A stretch of DNA of 64,000 bases from positions 310,001 to 374,000 of the forward strand of contig WLWT01000002.1 of the NCBI GenBank assembly GCA_012103455.1, written 5' to 3'. The translations under genes and the position numbers were made by a program. Shown here in pieces: positions 25,209 through 34,499 of this stretch. The notes under the pieces are model-generated. The model was not told the DNA's origin. It made no database searches and saw only the letters and a program-made list of their open reading frames with translations. This DNA comes from Gammaproteobacteria bacterium (GTDB lineage: Bacteria; Pseudomonadota; Gammaproteobacteria; HK1). Within the stretch, counting starts at the first letter, position 1, and each line of letters starts with the position of its first letter.

Positions 25209-27005
25209 CTAATCGAGGAAGCTTCGAAGCTGCTCCGAGCGGCTTGGATGGCGTAGTTTCCTAAGAGCCTTGGCTTCGATTTGCCGGATACGCTCCCTGG
25301 TGACGTCGAACTGCTTACCGACCTCTTCCAGCGTGTGGTCGGTGTTCATTTCGATGCCAAAACGCATGCGTAGCACTTTCGCCTCCCGCGGCGTCAGGCC
25401 CGCCAACACGTTTTGGGTGGCTTCCCTTAAGCCTTCAACGGTGGCGGAGTCGCTCGGGGAGACGATGGTCATATCCTCAATGAAATCACCTAGGTGTGAA
25501 TCTTCATCGTCGCCTATAGGTGTCTCCATGGAGATCGGCTCCTTGGCGATTTTCAGTACCTTGCGGACTTTGTCCTCGGGCATTTCCATGCGCTCAGCCA
25601 ATTCTTCCGGTGTCGGCTCCCGGCCCATTTCCTGCAATATCTGGCGCGAGATGCGATTGAGTTTGTTGATGGTCTCAATCATGTGCACAGGTATGCGTAT
25701 AGTGCGGGCCTGATCGGCGATGGAACGGGTGATGGCTTGGCGGATCCACCAGGTGGCATAGGTGGAGAACTTGTACCCGCGCCGGTACTCGAATTTGTCC
25801 ACCGCTTTCATAAGACCGATGTTGCCTTCCTGGATGAGATCCAGGAATTGCAGACCGCGGTTGGTGTACTTCTTGGCAATGGAGATGACCAAGCGCAGAT
25901 TAGCCTCCACCATCTCTTTCTTGGCGCGCCTGGCTTTGGCTTCGCCGATGGACATGGCGCGGCTTATCTCTTTTAGCTCGGCGATATCGACGCGCGAGTT
26001 GGTCTCCATGTCGGCCAACTTGGCTTGTAGGCGTTGAATTTCGTCTGTGCGTTCACCCAACGACTCAGCGTAGTCGTTGGAGTTTTTGAGGTGACTTTTA
26101 AGCCACTTTAGATCGGTTTCGTTTTCCGGGAAGCTGCGTACGAATGCACTTCGAGGCATGCCCGATTCGATGCAGATGGTCATGATCTGCCGCTCAAAGG
26201 TGCGCACTTTAGAGACATCGGCCCGCAGCGCTGCTACCAACTGATCGACCAGCTTTGGCGTCAGTTTGAGTTCCATGATCTGAGCGGCGATCTCACTGCG
26301 CAGTTTCTTCGGCCGCGCGCCGCGCGAACCGTGGCGCTGGGTGGCGGTGGCCAATTTTTCGTAATGTTTTTGGATCGCCGAGAAGCGCATCCGCGCCTCT
26401 TCCGGATCAGGACCGGTATCGACCGGCTCTTCTTCGTCGTTGCTGGCTTGCGAGGGCGGTGACGGTGTGGGAATCTCTTCTTCGATCGCGTTCGGATCGA
26501 TGTAATCGAGCACCATGTCGGTGAGCTTGGCTCGCCCGGCGGCGACCCGCCCGTAGCGCTCCAGCATGCCCAGGATGGTCGGTGGGTATGAGGCGAGGGC
26601 GGCGAGCACTTCGCGCAGTCCTTCCTCAATACGCTTGGCGATGCGGATCTCGCCCTGACGGGTCAGCAGGTCCACCGTGCCCATCTCCCGCATATACATG
26701 CGGACCGGATCAGTGGTACGGCCGAACTCGCTATCCAGGGTAGCGAGGGCGGCGGCTGCCTCCTCCGCGGCATCTTCATCGGTGCTATCGGTGGTTTCCA
26801 TCATCATCAAGGCATCGGCATCGGGTGCTTCTTCGTGTACCGTAATGCCCATGTCATTGATCATGCTGACAATATCTTCGATCTGCTCGGGATCGACGAT
26901 GCCGTCAGGCAGGTGGTCATTGACCTCGTGGTAGGTCAGATATCCCTGCTCTTTCCCCTTTGCGATCAGCAGCTTGAGCTGTGATTCTTGTTGATTCAGA
27001 TCCAT
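25209..27005 (-). CDS. rpoD: RNA polymerase primary sigma factor sigma-70
   Basis: 598 residues. Region 1.1 (MDLNQQESQLKLLIAKGKEQ), an acidic linker, region 1.2 (TDPVRMYMREMGTVDLLTRQ), the long non-conserved insert, region 2 (NLRLVISIAKKYTNRGLQFL, DLIQEGNIGLMKAVDKFEYR, FSTYATWWIRQAITRSIADQ), region 3 and region 4.2 (LEEVGKQFDVTRERIRQIEA) are all present. It directs RNA polymerase to housekeeping -10/-35 promoters. Length fits the 600-residue gammaproteobacterial form. It follows dnaG on the same strand 107 bp downstream, the conserved rpsU-dnaG-rpoD macromolecular-synthesis order. The stop codon is TAG. Confidence 0.98.
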   Translation of the reverse strand: MDLNQQESQLKLLIAKGKEQGYLTYHEVNDHLPDGIVDPEQIEDIVSMINDMGITVHEEAPDADALMMMETTDSTDEDAAEEAAAALATLDSEFGRTTDPVRMYMREMGTVDLLTRQGEIRIAKRIEEGLREVLAALASYPPTILGMLERYGRVAAGRAKLTDMVLDYIDPNAIEEEIPTPSPPSQASNDEEEPVDTGPDPEEARMRFSAIQKHYEKLATATQRHGSRGARPKKLRSEIAAQIMELKLTPKLVDQLVAALRADVSKVRTFERQIMTICIESGMPRSAFVRSFPENETDLKWLKSHLKNSNDYAESLGERTDEIQRLQAKLADMETNSRVDIAELKEISRAMSIGEAKARRAKKEMVEANLRLVISIAKKYTNRGLQFLDLIQEGNIGLMKAVDKFEYRRGYKFSTYATWWIRQAITRSIADQARTIRIPVHMIETINKLNRISRQILQEMGREPTPEELAERMEMPEDKVRKVLKIAKEPISMETPIGDDEDSHLGDFIEDMTIVSPSDSATVEGLREATQNVLAGLTPREAKVLRMRFGIEMNTDHTLEEVGKQFDVTRERIRQIEAKALRKLRHPSRSEQLRSFLD

Positions 27006-27112
27006 GTGTTCTCGCGCCGAGTCGTGAAGCTTATGACCGTAAACGGTAACGTTTCAGTCTAGCACGGTTACAGGACTGATGGGGTTCGCGGCTGCCCATC
27101 AATGGACGCGCG

Positions 27113-28864
27113 TCAATGGATGGGCGAACCGCCGCTCACCAGCGTCCGGTACTCATTCACCTCATCGTCATCGAGCTTGGATTCAGCCATTTTGCGCGCA
27201 AGCGACCGTCGCCGCTCCTCACGATACGCGCACACTAAACGGTCCAAAGCACCCTGTAATTCGTCCGCCAACCCGTCGCGTAGCAGCGGTTCTCGGTGAT
27301 CGACTAGCCGCGCCAGGTGTTGCCCTTCTTGGTGGTCGCGAAAGTGTTCTATAACCGCTGCCGTGTTTAGATCGGGACGGGCAGTCAATAGTTCAAGCAT
27401 TTCAAGCAACAAATTTACCCCGGGCATATTTAACGCTTTCAATTCACCGTCTTGGCGCACGTCAGCGGCCAGTGACGGATGGTGCAGCAGGAGTTTGATG
27501 GCGGTGCGTGAGAGGGGGGGAAGCCGGGCCGAGTTCTCTCTATAGTGGTAGGCGATGCGCCTTGGGGCTGGGTTTTTTACCGGGCGCGTGCGCTCGGATT
27601 GTTCATCGTTCAGCTTCGCCAGCTCTAACATCCGGGCGTAAACTAATTCCCTAAACGCGCCGAACGGGATCTTCTCAACGAGCGGTTGCGCATCCCGATG
27701 AAACTGGGCTCTGCCTTCAATGGTAGTAAGGTCGATGGCTTCGGTGAGCTGTTGGAAGAGAACGTCTGATAGTGGCTGTGCTTGACTGACCAACGTTTCG
27801 AGCGCCTCTTTACCCTGCGCGCGCACCAGCGAGTCGGGATCTTCGCCCTCCGGTAGGAACACAAAGCCGATGCTGCGGCCATCACGCATGTGCGGCAAGG
27901 CATTTTGCAATGCCCGCCAGGCAGCTTGCCGGCCGGCAGCGTCGCCATCGAAGCAGAACACCACTCTTGTAGTCGCCTGAAATAGCCGCTCTACATGATC
28001 GGCAGTAACCGCGGTGCCTAGAGTCGCCACCGCATAAGTGATGTCGAACTGCGCCAAGGCGACGACATCTGTGTAACCTTCTACGACCACTAGCCGTGCC
28101 AATTTGCGATGGCTGCGGCGGGCTTGATAAAGCCCGTATAACTCGCGTCCTTTGACGAACACGGGGGTCTCGGGTGAGTTCAGGTATTTGGGGTTGGCGC
28201 CGTCCAAGGTGCGCGCGCCGAAACCGATGACGCGGCCGCGCCGGTCGTGGATCGGGAACATGATGCGGTGCCAGAAGCGATCGGCGAACTGCCCGGGTGC
28301 CCGCTCCACTAAGAGACCGGCCTTGGTCAGGGTATTGCACCAATCTTCACCGGTCTCGGGTAGGGCCAGCAGATGGTCTCGCCCCGGCGGCGCCAGACCC
28401 AATTCGAACTGGGCGGCTATCTTGCCGCTTAGCCCGCGCCCTTTTAGGTATTCAACCGCTTTGTTTCTGCTTGGATGGTTGCGCAGTTGCTGTTGATACC
28501 ATCCGTTCACTCGCGTGAGCGCATCGTAAAGAGGGCTAAGGTCCTCGCGCGCCGCGCTGCCTTGCTCCCGCGGTACTTCCAGGCCGTGCATGTCGGCCAA
28601 GTGTTCGATGGCTTCCGGATAAGTGAACCCGGAATATTCCATTAAGAAGCCTACCGATGTGCCGTGGGCGCCACAGCCGAAGCAGTGATAAGTCTGGCGT
28701 TCGGCGCTGACTTTGAAGGACGGGGTTTTTTCATTGTGAAATGGGCAGGGTGCCCAGTGGTCGGTGCCGCGTTTCTTAAGCGTCATGTACCCTGTCACCA
28801 GTTCGACGATGTCGGTTCTGGCGACTAGGTCGGCAATGAAGGATTTAGGGATGCGTCCGGCCAT
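27113..28864 (-). CDS. dnaG: DNA primase
   Basis: 583 residues. The CHC2 zinc finger has Cys40, His43, Cys61 and Cys64 (CPFHNEKTPS...YHCFGCG). The catalytic core includes FGARTLDGANPKYLNSPET and the TOPRIM block LVVVEGYTDVVALAQFDI, with acidic DGDAAG downstream. The C-terminal helicase-binding domain ends in an Arg-rich helix. It lays RNA primers at the replication fork and binds DnaB. Upstream is the yqeY gene, 48 bp away, same strand. Confidence 0.97.
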   Translation of the reverse strand: MAGRIPKSFIADLVARTDIVELVTGYMTLKKRGTDHWAPCPFHNEKTPSFKVSAERQTYHCFGCGAHGTSVGFLMEYSGFTYPEAIEHLADMHGLEVPREQGSAAREDLSPLYDALTRVNGWYQQQLRNHPSRNKAVEYLKGRGLSGKIAAQFELGLAPPGRDHLLALPETGEDWCNTLTKAGLLVERAPGQFADRFWHRIMFPIHDRRGRVIGFGARTLDGANPKYLNSPETPVFVKGRELYGLYQARRSHRKLARLVVVEGYTDVVALAQFDITYAVATLGTAVTADHVERLFQATTRVVFCFDGDAAGRQAAWRALQNALPHMRDGRSIGFVFLPEGEDPDSLVRAQGKEALETLVSQAQPLSDVLFQQLTEAIDLTTIEGRAQFHRDAQPLVEKIPFGAFRELVYARMLELAKLNDEQSERTRPVKNPAPRRIAYHYRENSARLPPLSRTAIKLLLHHPSLAADVRQDGELKALNMPGVNLLLEMLELLTARPDLNTAAVIEHFRDHQEGQHLARLVDHREPLLRDGLADELQGALDRLVCAYREERRRSLARKMAESKLDDDEVNEYRTLVSGGSPIH

Positions 28865-28912
28865 GGGCCATAGCCTCTGACTAGTGACAGCAGGAGTCCA
28901 GTCCTTGCCCCA

Positions 28913-29359
28913 TTAAGCTAAGGTTGATTTGACATCCTTGCTGACGGCACCCAGGTCCGCGCGGCCTTGCATTTTGGGCCTTAGCCAGGCCATGACTTTG
29001 CCCATATCTCTCATGCTGGTGGCACCGGTTTCGGTAATGGCAGCTCGAATGAGCGCGGCGATTTCATCCGCTGAGAGGGCGGTGGGCAAGTATTCAGCAA
29101 TGATGGCTCTTTCGGCTGATTCTTGGGCCACCAGATCGGCTCGGCCGGCTTTTTCGTATTGTTCTATGGAGTCTTGCCGTTGCTTATCGAGTTTGATCAA
29201 TATTTCAGTGACTTGGCCATCGTTGAGTTCGATGCGTTCATCGATTTCGCGTTGCTTGAGGGCCGCCGTGACCAGACGTAATGTAGCGAGGCGAGCCTTG
29301 TCTCTGGCTTTCATGGCCGTTTTGACATCGTCTTGAATGCGTGCCTTAAGCGCGCTCAC
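28913..29359 (-). CDS. yqeY: GatB/YqeY domain protein
   Basis: 148 residues: MSALKARIQDDVKTAMKARD, RLATLRLVTAALKQREIDER, AEYLPTALSADEIAALIRAA and a C-terminal MRDMGKVMAWLRPKMQGRAD. This is the stand-alone tRNA-binding-like YqeY family related to the GatB C-terminus. It usually sits between rpsU and dnaG, as here. Biochemical role unproven; a link to tRNA or amidotransferase function is inferred from the domain. Confidence 0.9.
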   Translation of the reverse strand: MSALKARIQDDVKTAMKARDKARLATLRLVTAALKQREIDERIELNDGQVTEILIKLDKQRQDSIEQYEKAGRADLVAQESAERAIIAEYLPTALSADEIAALIRAAITETGATSMRDMGKVMAWLRPKMQGRADLGAVSKDVKSTLA

Positions 29360-29420
29360 GGCAGGTATCTTGGGCTGGTTATGGGGCTGATTAAAGCAGT
29401 TTAGTCGGTGGCCGTTTCAG

Positions 29421-29639
29421 TCAGTACCGGCGCTGTTGCATGCGCGCTTGCTCGCGGGCGAGTTTCTTGAGGTGGCGTTTGACTGCGGCGGCGGCTTTAC
29501 GCTTGCGCACGGTGGTGGGTTTTTCGTAGTACTCGCGGCGGCGTATCTCGGTGAGAATTCCGGCTTTTTCGCAGGCACGCTTGAAGCGGCGCATGGCGAT
29601 GTCAAAGGATTCGTTCTCTTTGACGCGTACTGTAGGCAT
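29421..29639 (-). CDS. rpsU: 30S ribosomal protein S21
   Basis: 72 residues from the Met at 29639, preceded by GAGGG at proper spacing: MPTVRVKENESFDIAMRRFK, then RACEKAGILTEIRRREYYEK and an Arg/Lys-rich tail ending QQRRY. S21 helps base-pairing of the mRNA ribosome site with 16S rRNA. It leads the rpsU-yqeY-dnaG-rpoD cluster; a longer frame to 29657 is less likely. Confidence 0.96.
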   Translation of the reverse strand: MPTVRVKENESFDIAMRRFKRACEKAGILTEIRRREYYEKPTTVRKRKAAAAVKRHLKKLAREQARMQQRRY

Positions 29640-29728
29640 GTAACCCTCGCTGAGCATGAGGTTGAGTTAATCAACAAGTTTAAGTCGGAACGGTCAGCGC
29701 TGTAAAGCCACCCATGCGGCTTGCGGGT

Positions 29729-30352
29729 TCAGTTTATGGCTGGCGGTTGCTCCGTTGCGACGGCTTTTTCGCCGATACGCGGTTCCGTACCGCTGAGCAG
29801 CCGCCGGATATTGCCGCGGTGGCGCCAGTACGTGAACACGGCAATGACGGCGGTGGTGCCGGCAAATGCTGCGCTAGCCGTTGCCAACCAAATATAACCC
29901 GGGGTCAGAGTGCAGGCGGTTAGCGCACCTAGGGACGAGTAGCGTGAAAGTCTTGCCATCAACAGCCAGGTGGCGGCCATCGCGAGCACGCTCACCCAGG
30001 ATAAGCCGGCGACTACCCCAAAAGCGGTGGCTATCCCTTTGCCTCCCTGGAAGCGAAAGAATACGGGGTATAGGTGACCGAGAAACGCCGCGATCCCCAC
30101 TGCCCCTATGGCCGTGTCCGATCTGCTCAAGCCCGCTGCGGCGAGAACGGGCAAGAATCCTTTCAAGAGGTCGCCTGCCAAGGTGATAGCAGCAGCTTTC
30201 TTCCCGCCTAGGCGTAGCACATTGGTGGCGCCTGGATTACCGGAGCCACCTTGGCGTGGGTCCGGTAGCCCGAGCAGTTTGCACACTATGATGGCGCTGG
30301 CGACGGAGCCCAGCAGATATCCGGCGATGATTAGACCGGTGTCGATGATCAT
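29729..30352 (-). CDS. plsY: Acyl-phosphate:glycerol-3-phosphate acyltransferase
   Basis: 207-residue polytopic inner-membrane protein. Signature loops are GSGNPGATNVLR (about 36-47), FQGGKGIATAFGVVAG and the central hydrophobic segments AGYLLGSVASAIIVCKLLGL and AIGAVGIAAFLGHLYPVFFR. It makes lysophosphatidate from acyl-phosphate (PlsX product) and glycerol-3-phosphate. It is divergent from folB, as in many gammaproteobacteria. Confidence 0.93.
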   Translation of the reverse strand: MIIDTGLIIAGYLLGSVASAIIVCKLLGLPDPRQGGSGNPGATNVLRLGGKKAAAITLAGDLLKGFLPVLAAAGLSRSDTAIGAVGIAAFLGHLYPVFFRFQGGKGIATAFGVVAGLSWVSVLAMAATWLLMARLSRYSSLGALTACTLTPGYIWLATASAAFAGTTAVIAVFTYWRHRGNIRRLLSGTEPRIGEKAVATEQPPAIN

Positions 30353-30598
30353 GGATGATACTGCTCGGTTCGGTTTTGATGAAGCGGGTGCTTCAAAGAC
30401 GATGGTAATTTTGCCTCAAGCGCGCTCGCTCCCGCCATGCAGAAAACTAAGTGGTGGCTTGCTACAAGCCTGCGCCAATTCGCCGGCAAAATGAACCTAA
30501 GGTGCTACCCTTGCCGGTATCATTCGCGGCCAACGTAAACTATCCCAAGGCCATTTAACCAAATATGTGTAGAGGGGACGGTCCTGGCTAGCGATATC

Positions 30599-30946
30599 GT
30601 GTTCTTGCGGGATTTGAAGGTTGATGCCGTTATCGGCATTTGCGATTGGGAGCGGCGCATTCAGCAGCGGTTGCATTTCGACATCGAGATGCAGTGGGAT
30701 ATTAAATCCGCGGCTGCCGGCGAGGACATTGGGCAGGCGCTCGACTACAAAGCGGTGGCCAAGCGGATCATCGCGTTTGTCTCATCCAGTGAATGCCTGC
30801 TGGTGGAAACCCTGGCTGAACGGGTGGCTGCTCTCATTCGTGATGAGTTCGCCGTACCTTGGGTGCGCTTAACACTCAATAAGAAGGGCGCGGTGCGGGG
30901 CGCCGCCGACGTTGGCGTTATGATCGAACGCGGCGTGCGGTCGTAG
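30599..30946 (+). CDS. folB: Dihydroneopterin aldolase
   Basis: 115 residues with VFLRDLKVDAVIGICDWERR, AAGEDIGQALDYKAVAKRII and LVETLAERVAALIRDE (the active-site Glu in the VETLAE helix), ending VRGAADVGVMIERG. It converts dihydroneopterin to 6-hydroxymethyl-dihydropterin in folate synthesis. The annotated GTG is 22 bases from the AGAGGGG ribosome site at 30571-30577. An in-frame CTG at 30584, 6 bases after that site, would add LASDI, and homologues start MDIVF or similar. True initiation may therefore be at a rare CTG. folK follows directly. Confidence 0.92.
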   Translation: MFLRDLKVDAVIGICDWERRIQQRLHFDIEMQWDIKSAAAGEDIGQALDYKAVAKRIIAFVSSSECLLVETLAERVAALIRDEFAVPWVRLTLNKKGAVRGAADVGVMIERGVRS

Positions 30947-30983
30947 CGCCACGGTGGTTAATGTACGCAAAAGCTGGACTTAT

Positions 30984-31475
30984 ATGGTTGAAGTTGCGCT
31001 GAGTGTGGGCAGCAACGCGGACCGCGTGCCCAGCATCCGCAAAGGTGTGCAGGCGCTTACTGAGCACTTTGGCGCCGTTAGCCGGTCGCCGGTATTCGAG
31101 AGCGCTGCCGAGGGTTTTGACGGTGAGCCGTTTTACAATTTGGTGGTGACGTTCACAACGCGCCTAGCGCTATTCGATCTACGTACAACGTTGCGCTCTA
31201 TTGAGTGCCTCTGCGGCCGCTCGGCTCATGATCGTGGCTTTAAGTCTCGCAGTCTTGATTTAGATCTGCTCTTATACGGCGACCAAGTTCTGCAAACTGA
31301 AGAACTTCGGCTGCCCCATGAAGATATCGAGCAGTATGCTTTCGTGCTAAGACCTTTGGCTGAGTTAATGGGCGGGCGCAAGCATCCTCGAACCGGGGTA
31401 CGGTTCGGCGAGATGTGGGCGGCCATGGAACATACCGCAGTGCCGACTTGGCGGGTACCCTTCGACTGGACTTGA
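30984..31475 (+). CDS. folK: 6-hydroxymethyl-7,8-dihydropterin pyrophosphokinase
   Basis: 163 residues from ATG 30984: MVEVALSVGSNADRVPSIRK, ... SPVFESAAEGFDGEPFYNLV (pterin-binding), and the metal/ATP motif SRSLDLDLLLYGDQVL and LRLPHEDIEQYAFVLRPLAE. It adds pyrophosphate from ATP to the pterin made by FolB. An upstream GTG at 30954 is possible but adds a non-conserved stretch. It lies 37 bp after folB, likely one operon. Confidence 0.92.
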   Translation: MVEVALSVGSNADRVPSIRKGVQALTEHFGAVSRSPVFESAAEGFDGEPFYNLVVTFTTRLALFDLRTTLRSIECLCGRSAHDRGFKSRSLDLDLLLYGDQVLQTEELRLPHEDIEQYAFVLRPLAELMGGRKHPRTGVRFGEMWAAMEHTAVPTWRVPFDWT

Positions 31476-31540
31476 GTTTTACCCGAGCCCCAGTGTTTCT
31501 CAGGAATATGAGTCCCATAACAATGAGCAACCATGAGTGA

Positions 31541-32131
31541 GTGGCGATGAATTTCTGCAGTAACTGCGGTTCATCCAACATCGGCCGGAGGGTGCCGCCG
31601 GGCGACCATTTACCGCGGTATATCTGTGATGCATGCGGTGAAATCTTCTACCACAACCCGAAAATGGTGGTGGGATGTATTGCGCAATGGGCCGGCAAGA
31701 TTTTGCTCGTCAAGCGGGCCATAGAGCCTCGCTACGGGTGGTGGACACTTCCCGCTGGATATATGGAAAACCAGGAGACGGCAGGACAAGGCGCGGCGCG
31801 CGAGGCGCGCGAGGAGGCGCTGGCCGATATCGAGATCGGCATGTTGTACACCCACTTCAGCATCCCGCACATCAACCAGGTGTACATCATGTACTTAGCT
31901 CATCTCATCGGTCCCAAATTCGGCGCTGGCGAGGAATCATTGGCCGCTGAATTGTTCTCGGAGGAGGAGATCCCTTGGGATGAGCTGGCTTTTCCGGTGA
32001 TGCGAAAAACCCTTGAGCTGTACTACGAAGATAGGCGCAACGGATACTTTCGCTGCCATTCGGGAGATATCACGTACGAGAATCACGATAGGCGCCAAGC
32101 GCTGGAGTACGCGGTCTCTTCGAGTCCTTGA
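31541..32131 (+). CDS. NUDIX hydrolase with N-terminal zinc ribbon
   Basis: 196 residues. The zinc ribbon NFCSNCGSSNIG ... YICDACGEIFYHNP supplies two CxxC pairs. The NUDIX box is GYMENQETAGQGAAREAREEAL followed by ADIEIG (GX5EX7REUXEE form). This matches the Nudix_N_2-containing group related to NADH pyrophosphatase-like or phosphatase proteins. Its substrate is probably a nucleotide diphosphate derivative; which one is unknown. Start may be GTG 31541 or ATG 31547. Confidence 0.85.
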   Translation: MAMNFCSNCGSSNIGRRVPPGDHLPRYICDACGEIFYHNPKMVVGCIAQWAGKILLVKRAIEPRYGWWTLPAGYMENQETAGQGAAREAREEALADIEIGMLYTHFSIPHINQVYIMYLAHLIGPKFGAGEESLAAELFSEEEIPWDELAFPVMRKTLELYYEDRRNGYFRCHSGDITYENHDRRQALEYAVSSSP

Positions 32132-32150
32132 GACGGCGGCGGCTGTTTAT

Positions 32151-32291
32151 GGGCGCCTGCTAAAAATAGTCATTTTTTCGTGAGTGCAAGGAAGCACCGC
32201 GCGCACAACCGCAGTGTCTAGGTGATACCTGAGGATTCGAGCACGGCGCTGACGCCGCAATCGCGGAACAAGTGCATTTTTTAAGGTGCCC
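32151..32291 (-). mobile_element. 140-bp repeat (MITE-like), complete copy, reverse orientation
   Basis: Ends gggcgcctgctaaaaatag... and ...cattttttaaggtgccc. Flanks are ttat and ttga, two of four bases alike, so the duplication has decayed or never formed. It lies in the convergent space between the NUDIX and pteridine-reductase genes. Confidence 0.9.
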
Positions 32292-32335
32292 TTGATGTTT
32301 TTGCCTAAGGCGAAAGCCGTTTCTGTTTGACTCGC

Positions 32336-33088
32336 TTATGTTTGACTTAGGCCACCATCGACCGCCAACACTTGTCCGGTCACATAGTTCTCAGGTTGGC
32401 AGAAAAACAGGACGGCTTGGGCAACGTTGTGGGGCCGGCCTAGTTGACCCATGGGAATGCGGGCGGGGACGGCGGCGCGTTCTTCTCTTTGCGCGTCAGT
32501 TTGCGCTTCTGGCCAGAGTATCACGCCCGGCGCTACTGCATTGACTTTTATGTCGGGAGCCAGATCCCGTGCTAGCGCTTTGGTCAGCATGACCAAACCC
32601 GCTTTGGCGGCACAGTAGATCGGATGATCGGCACAGGGGCGCTCGGCGTTGATGTCAGCGAGGTTGACGATGGTTCCCCGGGCCTCGGCTAAGGCGGATC
32701 TGGCGGCTTGGCTGATGAAGAAAGGCGCTTTGAGATTGGTACCGATCAAGTCGTCCCAATGCTCCAGCGTGACGTTGCCCACCGGGGTTGGATAGAACGA
32801 CGATGCATTGTTGACCAGGACGTCCAACCGGTTGCGCCACGTTAGGGTCTGCGCCACTAGGCGATCGCGGTCGCTGTCGATGCAAAGGTCGGCTTGCACA
32901 GCCAGGGCGCTTCCCGGGCGGCGCGTATTGAATGCCGCTACCCGTTTCAGCGCATCGTTCTTGGAATGGTTGAAATGAATGACCACCGCGTAGCCAGCTT
33001 CGTGCAGAGCATCGGCAATGGCCGCACCCAGGCGTTTGGCCGCGCCGGTTACCAGGGCTACCCTTATGTTTGCTGTTTTGTCCTGCAT
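32336..33088 (-). CDS. Pteridine reductase-like SDR
   Basis: 250-residue short-chain dehydrogenase. VALVTGAAKRLGAAIADALH has the TGxxxRxG form typical of pteridine reductases (an Arg in the cofactor loop), NNASSFYPTPVGN is the NNASS motif, and DHPIYCAAKAGLVMLTKALA carries the YxxxK pair. It ends with GQVLAVDGGLSQT. By relation to FolM/PTR1 it reduces dihydrobiopterin or dihydrofolate with NADPH; placement near folB/folK supports this. It is divergent from the midA-like gene. Confidence 0.82.
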   Translation of the reverse strand: MQDKTANIRVALVTGAAKRLGAAIADALHEAGYAVVIHFNHSKNDALKRVAAFNTRRPGSALAVQADLCIDSDRDRLVAQTLTWRNRLDVLVNNASSFYPTPVGNVTLEHWDDLIGTNLKAPFFISQAARSALAEARGTIVNLADINAERPCADHPIYCAAKAGLVMLTKALARDLAPDIKVNAVAPGVILWPEAQTDAQREERAAVPARIPMGQLGRPHNVAQAVLFFCQPENYVTGQVLAVDGGLSQT

Positions 33089-33221
33089 CCGAGTTGCCTT
33101 AGTGCTTCAGATAGGCGCTGTGCCTTAAGGGCCTGGTGTGAACAGACCCAAGATGACCGCACATGATGCCATGCGCAAGCTTGCCCCTGGGGTTGACCTG
33201 AGTTCCGTGTTGGGGTCACCC

Positions 33222-33262
33222 GGCGGCGATGTGACCCTGGTGTTGATGTGACCCTGGTGTTG
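33222..33262 (+). repeat. Short direct repeat upstream of the methyltransferase gene
   Basis: gatgtgaccctggtgtt occurs twice in a row (about 33228-33262) with a third partial copy (gatgtgagaggg) that merges into the AGAGGGA ribosome site at 33267. Confidence 0.7.
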
Positions 33263-33281
33263 ATGTGAGAGGGATGCCGGC

Positions 33282-34466
33282 TTGACTTTCACTTCTGTTG
33301 GATTGCCAGCGCTGGAGGATTTGGCTCCGATCGATCAGGCCGAGCACGCGCGCATGTGCTCGCGTATCGTCCGCGTGCTCCAGGAGGAGGGCGGGTATAT
33401 GGATTTCGAGCGATTCATGGAGCTGGTGTTATACGAGCCCGAGTTGGGCTTTTATCAGCGCGAGACCGGTCAGTTTGGCGATGAAGGCAGTTTCACTACG
33501 GCGCCGGAGATGGGACCTTTGTTCGCCCGCTGCTTGGCGCAGCCTTGCAGACAGGTATTGGATGAGGTGGGTGGTGTTGTGTTGGAAGTGGGGGCCGGGC
33601 GCGGGACCCTCGCCTGTGATCTGCTGTTAGCCTTGCAAAGCGCTGGCGCCCTGCCGGATGAGTATTTGATACTGGAGCGCAGTGCTGCCCTGCGCCGCCG
33701 CCAATCGGCGCTGTTGGACACGCTCGACGAGCCGCTGAGAGGCCGCGTGCGGTGGGTGAATGAAGCACCCGAGATGCGGGGCATTGTCATCGCTAATGAA
33801 GTATTGGACGCGCTGCCGGTGCAACGCTTCGAGGTGTTCGCCGACGATGTACGGCCGCTTGGCGTGACACTGGACGGCGGTAGTTTCCAATGGCGGACTG
33901 GTCCTTCGGACCGCGATTTGACGGCTTGGTATGAAGAGCTTCGGGGTAGCTTGTTCGAGTTGCTTCCCGTTGGTTACCGCAGTGAGCGGTGCCGGCAACT
34001 GGCCAGTACCATGGCCCGGTTTTGTGGACCCTTGGAGCGGGGCGTCGTCCTGTTCGTGGACTACGGTTATACGCGCGCCACTTACTATCACCCGCAGCGC
34101 ACCGATGGCACACTGATGTGCCATTTCAAGCATCGGGCGCACAGCGATCCTTTTGTTTTCGCGGGCCTCCAAGACGTGACCGCGAGCGTTGATTTCACTG
34201 CTGTCGCCAGGGTTGGCGAACAACTAGGTATGACGGTGGCCGGTTATACCTCGCAGACCTGGTTTTTGCTTGGCTGTGGGCTGCAGGCGGTGTTGGCGTC
34301 GCTGCGAGCGGGTGAGTTTACTCGGCAGGCGCAGGTGGCCAAAAAGCTGCTGATGCCGGGGGAGATGGGCGAGCGGGTGCACGCTTTGGCGTTGGCCCGC
34401 GGTTTCGAGCAACCGCTCGAGGCTTTTGCTTTGCGTGATCGGAGCGGCCGGTTGGCATCCGATTAG
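33282..34466 (+). CDS. MidA/NDUFAF7-family SAM-dependent methyltransferase
   Basis: 394 residues. MDFERFMELVLYEPELGFYQ, ...FTTAPEMGPLFARCLAQ, VVLEVGAGRGTLACDLL (SAM-binding motif) and IVIANEVLDALPVQRFEV are the family blocks (COG1565). The mitochondrial relative methylates an arginine of a complex I subunit; bacterial substrates are not settled. The TTG start at 33282 follows AGAGGGA at 8 bases. uppP starts 33 bp after the stop. The next genes include an NDUFA9-like protein, but complex I genes are not in the window. Confidence 0.87.
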   Translation: MTFTSVGLPALEDLAPIDQAEHARMCSRIVRVLQEEGGYMDFERFMELVLYEPELGFYQRETGQFGDEGSFTTAPEMGPLFARCLAQPCRQVLDEVGGVVLEVGAGRGTLACDLLLALQSAGALPDEYLILERSAALRRRQSALLDTLDEPLRGRVRWVNEAPEMRGIVIANEVLDALPVQRFEVFADDVRPLGVTLDGGSFQWRTGPSDRDLTAWYEELRGSLFELLPVGYRSERCRQLASTMARFCGPLERGVVLFVDYGYTRATYYHPQRTDGTLMCHFKHRAHSDPFVFAGLQDVTASVDFTAVARVGEQLGMTVAGYTSQTWFLLGCGLQAVLASLRAGEFTRQAQVAKKLLMPGEMGERVHALALARGFEQPLEAFALRDRSGRLASD

Positions 34467-34499
34467 TTTTGGCGGAGGGGGGCGTGGCGCCTTAGGACT

